This document shows, one piece after another, positions 23,807 to 33,549 of a DNA stretch of 64,000 nt. The stretch covers positions 1-64,000 of the forward strand of contig NZ_CP011773.1 in assembly GCF_001021385.1 (NCBI RefSeq). Direction: 5' to 3'. The notes below the pieces were generated by a model that was not told where the DNA came from, did not search any database, and was given only the letters and a program-made list of their open reading frames with translations. A program made the translations under genes and the position numbers. How positions within the stretch are numbered: position 1 is the stretch's first letter; each line of letters starts with the position of its first letter. The stretch comes from Mycobacterium sp. EPa45 (GTDB lineage: Bacteria; Actinomycetota; Actinomycetes; Mycobacteriales; Mycobacteriaceae).

Positions 23807-24598
23807 ATGAGATTAACGCAGCGGCGCCGTGACCCGACAACTCCGGCGGCAGCGACGACGGGTGCCAGACGCTCGCCGTGGCGGATTGGCGTCCCGGTGG
23901 TATGCCTGCTGGCCGGCGTGCTGCTGGCCGCCACACACGGCGTCTCGGGCGGCAGCGAGATCCGTCGAAGCGACTCCCCCCGGCTCGTCGACCTGGTGCA
24001 TGACACGCAGAAGTCGGTCGATCGGCTTAGCGCGCAGCGGGACGCGCTGTCCGGCCAGGTCGACTCCACCCACGGCGGCGGGTCCGGCACGGCGCTGGCC
24101 GCCATGCAGGCAAGGGCCGATGAACTGGCCGCCTCGGCGGGGCTGAATCCGGTGCACGGGCCCGGGCTGGTGGTCACCCTGTCCGACGCCCAGCGCGACG
24201 CCAACGGGCGCTTCCCGCGCGACGCCTCCCCGGATGATCTGGTGGTCCATCAGCAGGACATCCAGGCCGTCCTCAACGCCCTGTGGAGCGCAGGCGCGGA
24301 GGCGATCCAGATGCAGGACCAGCGCATCATCGGAACCTCGGCCCCGCGCTGTGTCGGCAACACCCTGCTGCTCAACGGGCGGACCTACAGTCCGCCGTAC
24401 ACGATCACCGCGATCGGCGATGCGTCCGCGATGCAGGCGGCCCTGGCAGCCGCTCCGCTGGTGACCCTCTACAAGCAGTACGTCGTGCGGTTCGGCCTGG
24501 GTTACACCGAGCAGGTGCGCGACGACGTCCAGGTCGCCGGCTACACCGAGCCGGTCCGGATGCGCTATGCCCAGCCTGCGGGGCCGCTGGGCTACTGA
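23807..24598 (+). CDS. DUF881 family membrane-anchored protein (Rv0012-like)
   Basis: 263-residue protein from the ATG at 23807, giving MRLTQ as in mycobacterial homologues; an ATG at 23789 is an alternative. It has a TM/signal anchor ([23 protein letters not shown]), a short coiled coil and the DUF881 domain. That domain contains [41 protein letters not shown] and [11 protein letters not shown]. It is extracytoplasmic by topology. DUF881 genes usually accompany division genes in Gram-positives, which fits its place beside crgA. Biochemical role unknown. Confidence 0.88.
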   Translation: MRLTQRRRDPTTPAAATTGARRSPWRIGVPVVCLLAGVLLAATHGVSGGSEIRRSDSPRLVDLVHDTQKSVDRLSAQRDALSGQVDSTHGGGSGTALAAMQARADELAASAGLNPVHGPGLVVTLSDAQRDANGRFPRDASPDDLVVHQQDIQAVLNALWSAGAEAIQMQDQRIIGTSAPRCVGNTLLLNGRTYSPPYTITAIGDASAMQAALAAAPLVTLYKQYVVRFGLGYTEQVRDDVQVAGYTEPVRMRYAQPAGPLGY

Positions 24599-24626
24599 CC
24601 CGATCCACCCCGGGTAACCTGGCCTG

Positions 24627-25349
24627 ATGCAGGTTCTGGTCGTCGACAACTACGACAGCTTCGTGTTCAACCTCGTCCAGTATCTGGGCCAGCTCGGGGT
24701 GGACGCGCAGGTCTGGCGCAACGACGACGCCCGCCTGGCCGACGAAGCGCACGTCGCCGCCGAATTCGACGGGGTCCTGCTCAGCCCCGGTCCCGGCACA
24801 CCGGAACGCGCCGGCGCCTCCATCCCCCTGGTTCGCGCGTGCGCTGACGCGGGCACTCCGCTGTTGGGTGTGTGCCTGGGTCACCAGGCGATCGGTGTGG
24901 CATTCGGCGGGACGGTCGACCGCGCGCCCGAGCTCCTGCACGGTAAGACCAGCACCGTCTACCACACGAATATCGGTGTGCTGCACGGACTTCCGGACCC
25001 GTTCACGGCGACGCGGTATCACTCGCTGACGATCCTGCCGGAGACCATGCCGGCCGAGCTCGAGGTGACCGCCCGCACCGACGGCGGCGTCGTCATGGGT
25101 GTGCGGCACGTCGAGCTGCCGATCCACGGCGTCCAGTTCCACCCGGAGTCGATCCTGACCGAGGGTGGCCATCGAATGCTGGCCAACTGGCTGGGCTACT
25201 GCGGGCGGGCTCCCGAGGAGTCGCTGGTTCACCGCCTCGAGCAAGAGGTCGCCGACACCGTGCGGCACGCACTCGGAGGGCAGGAGCGCAGCGACTCAGG
25301 GATCAACGCCGGCGGCGAGCTATCGGCTACGACGCAAAGCTCAGCGTGA
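24627..25349 (+). CDS. trpG: Glutamine amidotransferase, anthranilate/aminodeoxychorismate synthase component II
   Basis: Class I glutaminase that supplies ammonia to anthranilate or 4-amino-4-deoxychorismate synthase. The 240-residue protein has Cys83 in GVCLGHQ and His172/Glu174 in QFHPES, completing the catalytic triad. The oxyanion loop SPGPGTPE is also present. It is alone, not next to trpE or pabB, and could serve tryptophan, folate or both. In M. tuberculosis the same locus is called trpG (Rv0013) with PabA-like function. Its last 23 bases overlap the 3' end of the convergent pknB. Confidence 0.92.
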   Translation: MQVLVVDNYDSFVFNLVQYLGQLGVDAQVWRNDDARLADEAHVAAEFDGVLLSPGPGTPERAGASIPLVRACADAGTPLLGVCLGHQAIGVAFGGTVDRAPELLHGKTSTVYHTNIGVLHGLPDPFTATRYHSLTILPETMPAELEVTARTDGGVVMGVRHVELPIHGVQFHPESILTEGGHRMLANWLGYCGRAPEESLVHRLEQEVADTVRHALGGQERSDSGINAGGELSATTQSSA

Positions 25350-27198
25350 TCGTCGCGCCGAAGTTCACGGCGCTACCCGCCGAAGGGTTCTGCGAGACAA
25401 CCGCATTGGACCGCTGACCGCTGTTCTGGACGTCGCCGCCCTTGTCCAGTACACCGGTCCAGCCCAGGCCCCGAAGCCGTGGCTCGGCGTCCGTCCAGAA
25501 CATGCCTCGCAGATCCGGCATCACGAACTGGTTGCCCTTCGACACCTTGATTTGAATCGCGGTGTCTTGCGGGACGGTCTGGCCGTTGGCCGGATCAGTC
25601 CCCACCACCTGGCCGGACGGCTCGGTGCTGTCGGTTGGCACAGGCAGCGTGTTCAAGAAGCCCGATGCGGTGAGAATCTGCTTCGCGACATCGATCGTCT
25701 GCCCGGCCACGACGGGCACCTCGGCGGTCTGGGGCCCGTTGCCGATGACGATCGTGATCTCGTTGGTGATCGCGGAGGTCTGGTTGGCGGGCGGAACCGT
25801 GGACAGCACCTTGTCCTTCTGGTCCGGGGTGGACGCCGAGTTGGTCTGCTTGAACTTGCCGAACCCCGCGTCGGTGAGCTTCTTGACGCATTCGGCGTAG
25901 CTCAGATTGGCGCAATCCGGCACCTCGACCTGCTTCGGACCGGTCGACACGTTGATCGCCACATCGTCACCGGCGGCGGCCATCGAGTTGGCCGGCGGAT
26001 CGGTGTCGATGACTTTTTCGGGCGGCACGGTGTTGTCGGGCTTGGTGTTGGTGTGGATCTTGAAGCCCTTGTTCTGCAGCGCCGCGATCGCATCGGCCGA
26101 CGCCTGGCCCCGCACATCCGGTATCTGCACGTTGCGCGGGTTTCCGCTGACCATGTTGATGCCGATGGTGACGACGACGGTCAAGACGGCGAGCACTGCG
26201 ACGACGATCAGCCAGCGACCGATCGAGCCGCCGGCGCGGTCGTTGTCCACCGCGCGCGGGATCTCGTCGGTCTCATCACCACGAGGGGCCACCGGCGGTG
26301 CGGCGTTGAGCAGCGAGGTCCGCTCCGCCGCGCTGAGCACCTTGGGCGCCTCGGGCGCTTCCCCGTTGTGGACCCGCACCAGGTCCGTGCGCATCTCTGC
26401 CGCGGTCTGGTACCGGTTGTCCGGGTTCTTGGCCAGCGCCTTGAGTACCACGGCATCGAGCTCGGCCGAGATGCCGGAGTGTTTCTGCGACGGCGGCACC
26501 GGATCCTCGCGCACGTGCTGGTAGGCCACCGCGACGGGTGAATCGCCGATGAACGGCGGTTCACCGGTCAGGATCTCGTAGAGCACGCAGCCCAGCGAGT
26601 AGACGTCCGATCGCGCGTCCACCGGCTCGCCGCGAGCCTGCTCCGGCGACAGGTACTGGGCAGTGCCGATCACCGCCGCGGTCTGGGTGACGCTGTTGCC
26701 GGCGTCGGCGAGAGCACGCGCGATGCCGAAGTCCATCACCTTCACCGCACCGGTCTTGGAGATCATGATGTTCGCCGGCTTGACGTCACGGTGGATGATG
26801 CCGTGCTGGTGGCTGAAGTTCAGCGCCTGACAGGCGTCGGCGATGATCTCGATCGCCCGCCGGGTCGGCATCGGGCCGTCGGTGTGGACGATGTCGCGCA
26901 GCGTGACGCCGTCGACGTACTCCATCACGATGTACGGCAGCGGTCCGTTCGCGGTCTCCGCCTCACCGGTGTCGTAGACGGCCACGATCGCGGGATGGTT
27001 CAGTGCGGCGGCATTCTGCGCTTCCCGGCGGAAGCGCAGATAGAAGCTCGGGTCGCGGGCCAGGTCGGCGCGCAGCACCTTCACCGCGACATCGCGATGG
27101 AGGCGGGTGTCGCGGCCCATGTGCACCTCGGACATGCCGCCGAAGCCGATGATCTCGCCCAGTTCGTAGCGGTCGGACAGGTGCTGTGGGGTGGTCAT
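25327..27198 (-). CDS. pknB: Serine/threonine protein kinase PknB with PASTA repeats
   Basis: Essential receptor-type kinase that senses muropeptide-like ligands and controls wall growth, 623 residues. The kinase domain shows the Gly-loop GFGGMSEV, Lys40, HRDVKPAN with Asp138, DFG at 156-158 and activation-loop Thr171/Thr173. A single TM helix ([19 protein letters not shown]) leads to four extracellular PASTA repeats. It is last in the leftward operon; its start overlaps the pknA stop by four bases. Likely substrates encoded nearby include PbpA, FhaA/FhaB and CwsA or other wall proteins (known in part for the family). Confidence 0.97.
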   Translation of the reverse strand: MTTPQHLSDRYELGEIIGFGGMSEVHMGRDTRLHRDVAVKVLRADLARDPSFYLRFRREAQNAAALNHPAIVAVYDTGEAETANGPLPYIVMEYVDGVTLRDIVHTDGPMPTRRAIEIIADACQALNFSHQHGIIHRDVKPANIMISKTGAVKVMDFGIARALADAGNSVTQTAAVIGTAQYLSPEQARGEPVDARSDVYSLGCVLYEILTGEPPFIGDSPVAVAYQHVREDPVPPSQKHSGISAELDAVVLKALAKNPDNRYQTAAEMRTDLVRVHNGEAPEAPKVLSAAERTSLLNAAPPVAPRGDETDEIPRAVDNDRAGGSIGRWLIVVAVLAVLTVVVTIGINMVSGNPRNVQIPDVRGQASADAIAALQNKGFKIHTNTKPDNTVPPEKVIDTDPPANSMAAAGDDVAINVSTGPKQVEVPDCANLSYAECVKKLTDAGFGKFKQTNSASTPDQKDKVLSTVPPANQTSAITNEITIVIGNGPQTAEVPVVAGQTIDVAKQILTASGFLNTLPVPTDSTEPSGQVVGTDPANGQTVPQDTAIQIKVSKGNQFVMPDLRGMFWTDAEPRLRGLGWTGVLDKGGDVQNSGQRSNAVVSQNPSAGSAVNFGATITLSFAS

Positions 27199-28472
27199 CG
27201 CGGTTTCTCGTCGGTGGGAACAGCCTCGGACAGGGCAGCGATAGCCACAGTGGCAGCGCTGAATCGGGGTACCCCGATCTGTCCTCCAGGATTACCGGCG
27301 ATGTGATGATCCGTCCAACCGGATGGCGCGGCCTGGCTCGTGGGCGTGACGGTGTCGGTGACCGTCTGCTCGACCGGCTTGTTGTCCTTGCGGTCGCGAT
27401 CGGCGAGCACGATGAGTATCGCGCTGATGATCGCCAGGGCGCCCAGTACTCCGGCGGCCCACAGCAGAGCGCGCTGGCCGGAGGAGAACGTGCGTCGCGG
27501 TGGCGGCGGACGGTGTCCACCGGTGTTGGCACGCGGCCGGGTCCCGGTCGCGGGCGCGGCGGGCAGGCGCGGCGAGCTGCCCGGGATCGACGCGGGGGTG
27601 GCGCGGATGGTGGGCGCGGAGTTCGGCCGGGGCGGACGGCGGCCGGCCCGCACGGCGGCCACCGCGTCGGCGAACTGCCCGCCGTTGCGGTAGCGCATGC
27701 CCGGGTTCTTCACCAGGGTGATCTCGATCAGCTCGCGCACGTTCGGCGGCAAATCGGCCGGCAGCGGGGCAGGTGTTTCTTTGATGTGCTTCATCGCGAC
27801 CGTCAGCGCTCCGTCGCCGATGAACGGTCGCTTGCCCGAAACCGCTTCGTAGCCAACAACTCCCAGTGAGTACACGTCGCTGGCGGCGGTGGCGTCATGG
27901 CCCAGGGCCTGCTCGGGGGCGATGTACTGGGCGGTGCCCATCACCATTCCGGTCTGGGTGACGGGGGCGGCGTCGACGGCTTTGGCGATACCGAAGTCGG
28001 TGAGCTTCACCTGACCGGTCGGTGTGATGAGGATGTTGCCGGGCTTGACGTCGCGGTGCACCAGGCCGGCGGCGTGCGCCACCTGCAGCGCGCGGCCGGT
28101 CTGCTCCAGCATGTCGAGGGCATGCCGCAGTGACAGCCGTCCGGTGCGCTTGATCACCGAGTTCAGCGGCTCACCGTTGATGAGTTCCATCACCAGGTAG
28201 GCGGTGCGGCCCTCGCCGTCCATGTCGGTTTCGCCGTAGTCGTGCACAGCGGCGATGCCCGGGTGGTTCAGCATGGCGACCGTGCGCGCTTCGGCACGGA
28301 ACCGCTCGACGAACTCGGGGTCCGACGAGAACTCCTGCTTGAGCACCTTCACGGCGACCCGACGGCCGAGCCGGCTGTCGACGGCCTCCCACACCTGGCC
28401 CATGCCACCGGTCGCGATCAGCCGCTGCAGCCGGTACCGGCCGGACAGCGTCACTCCTACGCGGGGGCTCAT
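27195..28472 (-). CDS. pknA: Serine/threonine protein kinase PknA
   Basis: Membrane kinase that regulates division and cell shape, 425 residues from the start [16 protein letters not shown]. Kinase motifs are visible: [27 protein letters not shown] and DFGIAKAV, with an activation loop containing [13 protein letters not shown] basic linker and a TM helix ([21 protein letters not shown]) are followed by a short extracellular tail without PASTA repeats. A longer frame to 28592 is rejected because it overlaps pbpA and adds non-homologous sequence. It is separated from pbpA by 46 bases and overlaps pknB. Confidence 0.96.
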   Translation of the reverse strand: MSPRVGVTLSGRYRLQRLIATGGMGQVWEAVDSRLGRRVAVKVLKQEFSSDPEFVERFRAEARTVAMLNHPGIAAVHDYGETDMDGEGRTAYLVMELINGEPLNSVIKRTGRLSLRHALDMLEQTGRALQVAHAAGLVHRDVKPGNILITPTGQVKLTDFGIAKAVDAAPVTQTGMVMGTAQYIAPEQALGHDATAASDVYSLGVVGYEAVSGKRPFIGDGALTVAMKHIKETPAPLPADLPPNVRELIEITLVKNPGMRYRNGGQFADAVAAVRAGRRPPRPNSAPTIRATPASIPGSSPRLPAAPATGTRPRANTGGHRPPPPRRTFSSGQRALLWAAGVLGALAIISAILIVLADRDRKDNKPVEQTVTDTVTPTSQAAPSGWTDHHIAGNPGGQIGVPRFSAATVAIAALSEAVPTDEKPR

Positions 28473-28518
28473 TGCTCGCCTCGCTTCGCTCGGATGCAGG
28501 GGCGCGTTGCTCGCCGAC

Positions 28519-29994
28519 TCATGACGCCCCCTGCAACGCCGCGGCAATCGTCGCGCGGCCGACGGGGGCGGCCAGCGCACCGCCGGTGGCATTCAGCCGA
28601 TCACCGCCGTTCTCGATCAGCACGGCCACGGCCACCTTGGGGCTCTGTGCTGGGGCGAAGGCGATATACCAGGCATGCGGCGGAGTGTTGCGGGGGTCGG
28701 TACCGTGCTCGGCGGTGCCGGTCTTGGATGCGATCTGCACGCCGGGGATCGCCCCTTTCTGCTGGGTCATCTGTTCGGCGCCGACCATCAACTCCGTAAG
28801 TTTAGCCGCGACCTGCGTCGATACGGCACGCCGCTGTTGGGCAGGTGCCGCCGTGCTGATGTTGGACAGATCCGGACCCTTGAGGCTGTCCACCAGGTAC
28901 GGCTGCATCATCACACCGGAATTCGCGATCGTCGCTGCCACCAGCGCGTTCTGCAAAGGTGTCACCGCCACGTCTTTCTGGCCCATGCTCGACATCCCCA
29001 GGGCTGCGGCGTCGGAGATCGGGCCGATGGTCGACTCCGCCACCTCCAACGGGATCGGCGCAGGTGGGCTGTCGAACCCGAATGCCTGCGCGGTGTTGCG
29101 CAGGGCGTCAGCCCCCACCCGGATACCCAATTCGACGAAGGCTGTATTGCAGGAGCGGGCGAACGCCTCCCGCAGCGACGCGGTGGGCGCACTTCCGCAC
29201 GGGGTACCGCCGTAGTTCTCCAGGCTGGCCGTGCTGTTCGGGAGCTGGATCTGAGGGGCACTGGTGAGCTGCTCTTTGTCGGTCACGCCGTTCTGCAGCG
29301 CGGCGGCGGTGGTGATCACCTTGAATGTCGAACCGGGCGGGAAGGTCTCGGCGATCGCCCGGTTTGTCAGTGGCGAACCGGGATCGTCACGCAACTGCTG
29401 CCAGGCGTTGCCCTGTTCCTCGGCGTCATGGGTGGCCAGCAGGTTGGGATCGTACGACGGTGAGGACACCATCGCCAGGATCTTCCCGGTGGACGGCTCC
29501 AGGGCCACCACCGATCCGCGGCACCCACCGTTGCAACCCCGCTGCATCGCCTCCCACGCGGCCTGCTGGATGCGGGGCACGATCGTGGTGTCGACGTTCC
29601 CGCCGCGGGGGTCGCGGCCGGTGAAGAAGTCGGCCAGCCGGCGCCCGAACAGCCGCTGATCGGAACCGTTGAGGATGCCGTCCTCGGCGCGCTCGAGCCC
29701 GGTGCTGGAGTACCGCAGCGAGTAGAAACCCGTAATCGGTGCGTACACAAAGGGATTGGGATACACGCGGAGGAACCGGTAGTGGCCGTTGGTGGACACC
29801 GAATAAGCCAGCAGCTGTCCGCCTGCGGTGATCTGGCCACGCTGGCGCGAGTATTCGTCGAGCAGCACTCGCTGGTTGCGGGGGTCAGCGCGCAGGCCGT
29901 CGGCACGGAAGACCTGGGTGATCGTCGCGTTGAACAACAGCAGCACGATCAACGCCATGATCATCACCGAAATGCGGCGCAGGGAGGTGTTCAT
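28519..29994 (-). CDS. pbpA: Penicillin-binding protein A (class B transpeptidase)
   Basis: D,D-transpeptidase that cross-links peptidoglycan, paired with RodA or acting at division. It is 491 residues with an N-terminal TM helix ([18 protein letters not shown]). The catalytic motifs are STFK (Ser222, Lys225), SCN in ARSCNTAF and KTG in [10 protein letters not shown]. The ATG complementary to 29992-29994 overlaps the rodA stop by four bases and sets the start. In mycobacteria PbpA is a PknB phosphorylation target, which matches the shared operon. Confidence 0.97.
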   Translation of the reverse strand: MNTSLRRISVMIMALIVLLLFNATITQVFRADGLRADPRNQRVLLDEYSRQRGQITAGGQLLAYSVSTNGHYRFLRVYPNPFVYAPITGFYSLRYSSTGLERAEDGILNGSDQRLFGRRLADFFTGRDPRGGNVDTTIVPRIQQAAWEAMQRGCNGGCRGSVVALEPSTGKILAMVSSPSYDPNLLATHDAEEQGNAWQQLRDDPGSPLTNRAIAETFPPGSTFKVITTAAALQNGVTDKEQLTSAPQIQLPNSTASLENYGGTPCGSAPTASLREAFARSCNTAFVELGIRVGADALRNTAQAFGFDSPPAPIPLEVAESTIGPISDAAALGMSSMGQKDVAVTPLQNALVAATIANSGVMMQPYLVDSLKGPDLSNISTAAPAQQRRAVSTQVAAKLTELMVGAEQMTQQKGAIPGVQIASKTGTAEHGTDPRNTPPHAWYIAFAPAQSPKVAVAVLIENGGDRLNATGGALAAPVGRATIAAALQGAS

Positions 29995-31394
29995 ACGCGC
30001 TCGATCACCTCGGTGCCGGCCGCCGCGATCGATGTGTGCGGGTTGGTGATGATCGGACGCCGCGCCGCGTGCGAGATCTTCACCAGGATGGCCAGCAGAA
30101 GATAGTTGGCCACCAACGACGATCCGCCGTAGGACATCCACGGTGTGGTCAGGCCGGTCAGCGGGATCAGCCCGGTGACACCCCCGACGACGATGAACAG
30201 CTGGATAGCCAGCGTGGAGGCCAGCCCGGCGGCCAGCAACTTGCCGAAGCTGTCACGCACGGCCACCGCCGTGCGCAGCCCACGCACGATCACGATCGTG
30301 TAGAGCATCAGCACCCCGGCCAGGCCGACCAGGCCCAGCTCCTCACCGATCGCGGCGATGATGAAGTCCGTCGAAGCGGCGGGCACGGTGCCCGGCTGTC
30401 CGTTGCCCAGCCCGGTGCCGAAGATGCCACCGGTGGCAAAACTGAACTGGGACTGCACCATCTGATAGCCGGCGCCTTCGGGATCAGCGAACGGATCCAG
30501 CCAGGTCTGCACCCGCACCCGCACGTGACCGAACAGGTAGTAGGCCACCACACTGCCCGCGGCGAACAGCGTCAGGCCGATGGCCACCCAACTGAACCGC
30601 TCGGTCGCGATGTAGACCATCACCAGGAACGAGGCGTACAGCAGAAGCGAAGTGCCCAAATCTTTTTCGAAGACCATGACACCGACGGAGACGATCCAGG
30701 CCACCAGCAGCGGGGCGAGGTCCCGCGGGCGGGGGACGTCGGTGCCGAGGAAGTGCTTGCCGGCGCTGGTGAACAGATCGCGCTTGGCCACCAGCACAGC
30801 GGCGAAGAAGATCAGCAGCAGAATCTTGGAGAACTCGGCCGGCTGAATACTGAAGCCCGGGAGCCGAATCCAGATCTTGGCGCCGTTGGTCTCGGAGAAG
30901 TGGCTGGGCAGTAGCGCCGGGATCGCCAGCAGGACCAGGCCGACCAGTCCGCAGGTGTAGCCGTAGCGGGCCAGAATGCGGTGGTCCTTGAGGAAGACGA
31001 CCACCAGGGAGAAGCCGAGCACGCCGACGAGGGTCCAGAGCATCTGTTGCTCTTCGCTGGGCCCGCGTTGCGGGGCGATCGCGCCACCGATCAGATCGAG
31101 GCGGTGGATCATCACCAGGCCAAGTCCGTTGAGGAGTGCGACAACTGGCAGCAGCACTGGGTCGGCGTAGGGGGCGAACCGCCGGATGGCCAGGTGCGCG
31201 CACACGAACAGGGTGAGGAAGGCCAGCGTGGAACTGGCCAGATCCCAACTGATGCCCTGCTCCTGGTTGGCCTCGACGATCAGCAGTGCCACCACGGTGA
31301 TGAACGTGGCGAAGCACAGCAACGCGAGCTCGGCATTGCGGCGAGTCGGTGTTGCCGGTGCCACCGTGATGGGTGCTTGGGGCTGGGTACTCAT
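29991..31394 (-). CDS. rodA: SEDS peptidoglycan glycosyltransferase RodA
   Basis: Polytopic SEDS-family polymerase that makes glycan strands, 467 residues with about 12 TM helices. Family landmarks include LPGFSIQPAEFSKI, GVMVFEKDLGTSLL and the TPWMSYGGSSL stretch near the C-terminus. The start MSTQPQAPITV is placed by overlap with the pstP stop (31391-31394) and by homology. The partner transpeptidase is PbpA, encoded immediately downstream. Confidence 0.96.
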   Translation of the reverse strand: MSTQPQAPITVAPATPTRRNAELALLCFATFITVVALLIVEANQEQGISWDLASSTLAFLTLFVCAHLAIRRFAPYADPVLLPVVALLNGLGLVMIHRLDLIGGAIAPQRGPSEEQQMLWTLVGVLGFSLVVVFLKDHRILARYGYTCGLVGLVLLAIPALLPSHFSETNGAKIWIRLPGFSIQPAEFSKILLLIFFAAVLVAKRDLFTSAGKHFLGTDVPRPRDLAPLLVAWIVSVGVMVFEKDLGTSLLLYASFLVMVYIATERFSWVAIGLTLFAAGSVVAYYLFGHVRVRVQTWLDPFADPEGAGYQMVQSQFSFATGGIFGTGLGNGQPGTVPAASTDFIIAAIGEELGLVGLAGVLMLYTIVIVRGLRTAVAVRDSFGKLLAAGLASTLAIQLFIVVGGVTGLIPLTGLTTPWMSYGGSSLVANYLLLAILVKISHAARRPIITNPHTSIAAAGTEVIERV

Positions 31395-32935
31395 GCCGCC
31401 GCCCGGCAGTCGGTGCCCGGTTTCTGCGGCGCTGCGGGCAGTTGCGTCACGGTCGGCGACGGGCTCGGGGGCGGCATCGGCGTGGCGGAAGGGGCTGTAG
31501 CCGAGCCACTTTCGGTCGGAGCGGGGGCGGGCGGGGGTGTCGGTGCCGGCGTTGCCGATGGGGCAGGAGCCGGCGTGGATGTCACTGCCGGGGTGGGAAC
31601 GGGCGCCGGCCCCGGCGCGGGAGCCGGAGCCGGGGGCGGGGTGGGCGTCGGTGTGCTGCTGGGTGGCGGGGCGCACGGCGGCAACACCGAGCTGTGGGCG
31701 AGTTCCCGCAGCTGCCCGATCGCATCGTCGAGGCTGCCCGCCGGCAGCCCGGCCGAGACCTGAGCGCGCTCGGAAGGCCGCAGGTCCTGTAACCGCATCA
31801 GCTGGCAGCCCAGCGAGTCGGTCGGCTGGCCATAGCTGATCTGCGAGAGCTCATTTCGGTCGTTGAGGCAGCCGAGCAGGTAGGGGTCCTGCAGCGGATA
31901 GCCCAGAATCGAGCCCTGGATGCCGCGCATGATCGCGACCGTGCCGTTGTAGGCGCTGACGTAGTAACTGCTGCGGATGATCTGGCGCCCAACCGCCAGT
32001 CCGGCGAGGACGACCAGCAGGATCAGCGCGACGGCGATGATGATCCGCCGGCGCGACCGCGGTTTCGGCGGTGGCTCGGGCTCAGCCACGACCCGCTTGG
32101 CGGCTGCGGGCCGCGGAGCGATGGCAGACGCTCGGCCTGCCGCGGTATTGGGTGGCGCGACGTGGTCGTCGTCTCCGGAGACGGCACCGGCCAGGATCGG
32201 CTGGGTCTGCCCGCCGTAATCGTGATCGACGACATCGGCGACCACCACTGTGACGTTGTCCGGACCTCCGCCTCGCAGCGCGAGCTCGATGAGACGGTCG
32301 GCGCTTTCGGCGACGTCTTCTATCTGGAGCGCCTCCAGGATGGTCTCCTGGCTGACCGGGTCGGACAGGCCGTCGGAGCACAGCAGATAGCGGTCGCCCT
32401 CCTTGGCCTCCCGCATGATGAGCGTCGGCTCCACCTCGTGGCCGGTGAGCGCGCGCATGATCAGCGAGCGCTGCGGGTGGCTATGGGCCTCTTCGGCGGT
32501 GATACGGCCCTCGTCGACGAGGGTCTGCACAAAGGTGTCGTCCTTCGTGATCTGCGTCAGCTCGCCGTCACGCAACAGATAGCCGCGGGAGTCGCCGATA
32601 TGGACGAGCCCAAGTCTGTTGCCCGCGAACAGGATTGCAGTCAGTGTGGTGCCCATGCCCTCGAGCTCGGGTTCCAGCTCGACGTGCGCGGCAATGGCCG
32701 AGTTACCGTCGCGCACCGCGCCGTCGAGCTTGCTCAGCAGATCGCCGCCGGGCTCGTCGTCGTCGAGGTGCGCCAGCGCGGCGATCACCAGCTGGGAGGC
32801 CACCTCGCCGGCGGCATGGCCGCCCATCCCGTCGGCCAGGGCGAGCAGCCGGGCGCCGGCGTAGACGGAGTCTTCGTTGTTGGCGCGGACCAAACCGCGG
32901 TCGCTGCGGGCGGCGTAGCGCAGGACAAGGGTCAC
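31391..32935 (-). CDS. pstP: PP2C-family Ser/Thr phosphatase PstP
   Basis: The phosphatase that reverses PknA/PknB signalling, 514 residues. The start is the GTG complementary to 32933-32935, overlapping the fhaB stop as GTGA, because homology begins there ((M)TLVLRYAARSDRG). Longer frames are rejected. PP2C metal-site motifs are seen: RANNEDSVY, LADGMGGHAAGE, HIGDSRGYLLRDG, CSDGLSDPV and GPDNVTVVVAD. A TM helix (IIIAVALILLVVLAGLAVG) precedes an extracellular region ending in a Pro/Ala/Thr-rich tail and GTDCRAAA. Confidence 0.95.
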   Translation of the reverse strand: MTLVLRYAARSDRGLVRANNEDSVYAGARLLALADGMGGHAAGEVASQLVIAALAHLDDDEPGGDLLSKLDGAVRDGNSAIAAHVELEPELEGMGTTLTAILFAGNRLGLVHIGDSRGYLLRDGELTQITKDDTFVQTLVDEGRITAEEAHSHPQRSLIMRALTGHEVEPTLIMREAKEGDRYLLCSDGLSDPVSQETILEALQIEDVAESADRLIELALRGGGPDNVTVVVADVVDHDYGGQTQPILAGAVSGDDDHVAPPNTAAGRASAIAPRPAAAKRVVAEPEPPPKPRSRRRIIIAVALILLVVLAGLAVGRQIIRSSYYVSAYNGTVAIMRGIQGSILGYPLQDPYLLGCLNDRNELSQISYGQPTDSLGCQLMRLQDLRPSERAQVSAGLPAGSLDDAIGQLRELAHSSVLPPCAPPPSSTPTPTPPPAPAPAPGPAPVPTPAVTSTPAPAPSATPAPTPPPAPAPTESGSATAPSATPMPPPSPSPTVTQLPAAPQKPGTDCRAAA

Positions 32936-33399
32936 GGGCGCAGCTCGATTACCGTCTTGCCGACGTGTACCGGCGTGCCAATCGGAACGCGTACTGCGGT
33001 TGTCACCTTCGCCCTGTCGAGGTATGTGCCGTTGGTCGATCCTAGGTCTTCCACGTACCACTCGGAACCGCGCGGCGACAGCCGGGCGTGCCGGGTGGAG
33101 GCGTAATCGTCGGTCAGCACCAGCGTGGAGTCATCGGCGCGCCCGATCAACACCGGTTGGCTGCCCAGCGTGATCCGGGTGCCGGCCAGCGCCCCGTCGG
33201 TGACCACGAGATAACGTGCGGCATGCCGCTGCTGGCGGGACGGCAGCAGAGCACCGCGCAGCGCCAGGCCCCGGCGGACCATCACCGCGCCGGTGGGTGC
33301 GTAGATGTCGTTGCGCAGGATGCGCAGCACCGACCAGATGAACAGCCACAACAACAGCAGGAAGCCGGCGCGCGTCAGCTGCAGTACTAACCCCTGCAT
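32932..33399 (-). CDS. fhaB: FHA domain protein FhaB (FipA)
   Basis: 155-residue phosphothreonine-binding adaptor with an N-terminal TM helix (AGFLLLLWLFIWSVLRIL) and a C-terminal FHA domain. The FHA landmarks are VLIGRADDSTL, STRHARLSP and LGSTNGTYLD. It is known in mycobacteria as an interactor of FtsZ/FtsQ and of kinase-phosphorylated partners. Its stop overlaps the pstP start, so the phosphatase is translationally coupled to it. A 150-base gap separates it from fhaA. Confidence 0.94.
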   Translation of the reverse strand: MQGLVLQLTRAGFLLLLWLFIWSVLRILRNDIYAPTGAVMVRRGLALRGALLPSRQQRHAARYLVVTDGALAGTRITLGSQPVLIGRADDSTLVLTDDYASTRHARLSPRGSEWYVEDLGSTNGTYLDRAKVTTAVRVPIGTPVHVGKTVIELRP

Positions 33400-33549
33400 C
33401 CGGCGTCCTCTCCGTCCTCATGCCCCGCTCGCCGTTCTCGCGATACCAGCAGGCACCGGGCCGACTTCGGCACCGTCACGATACTTGGACGCCGATGGGT
33501 GCGCGGGTGAAGCCACTCCGCGTCAACCAAGCTGTGACCCCCGCCGACC

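Noticed and set aside
25165-26541. A 458-residue rightward frame opposite pknB
   Set aside because: Shadow of pknB; pknB has all kinase and PASTA motifs, while this frame has none and has a skewed composition.
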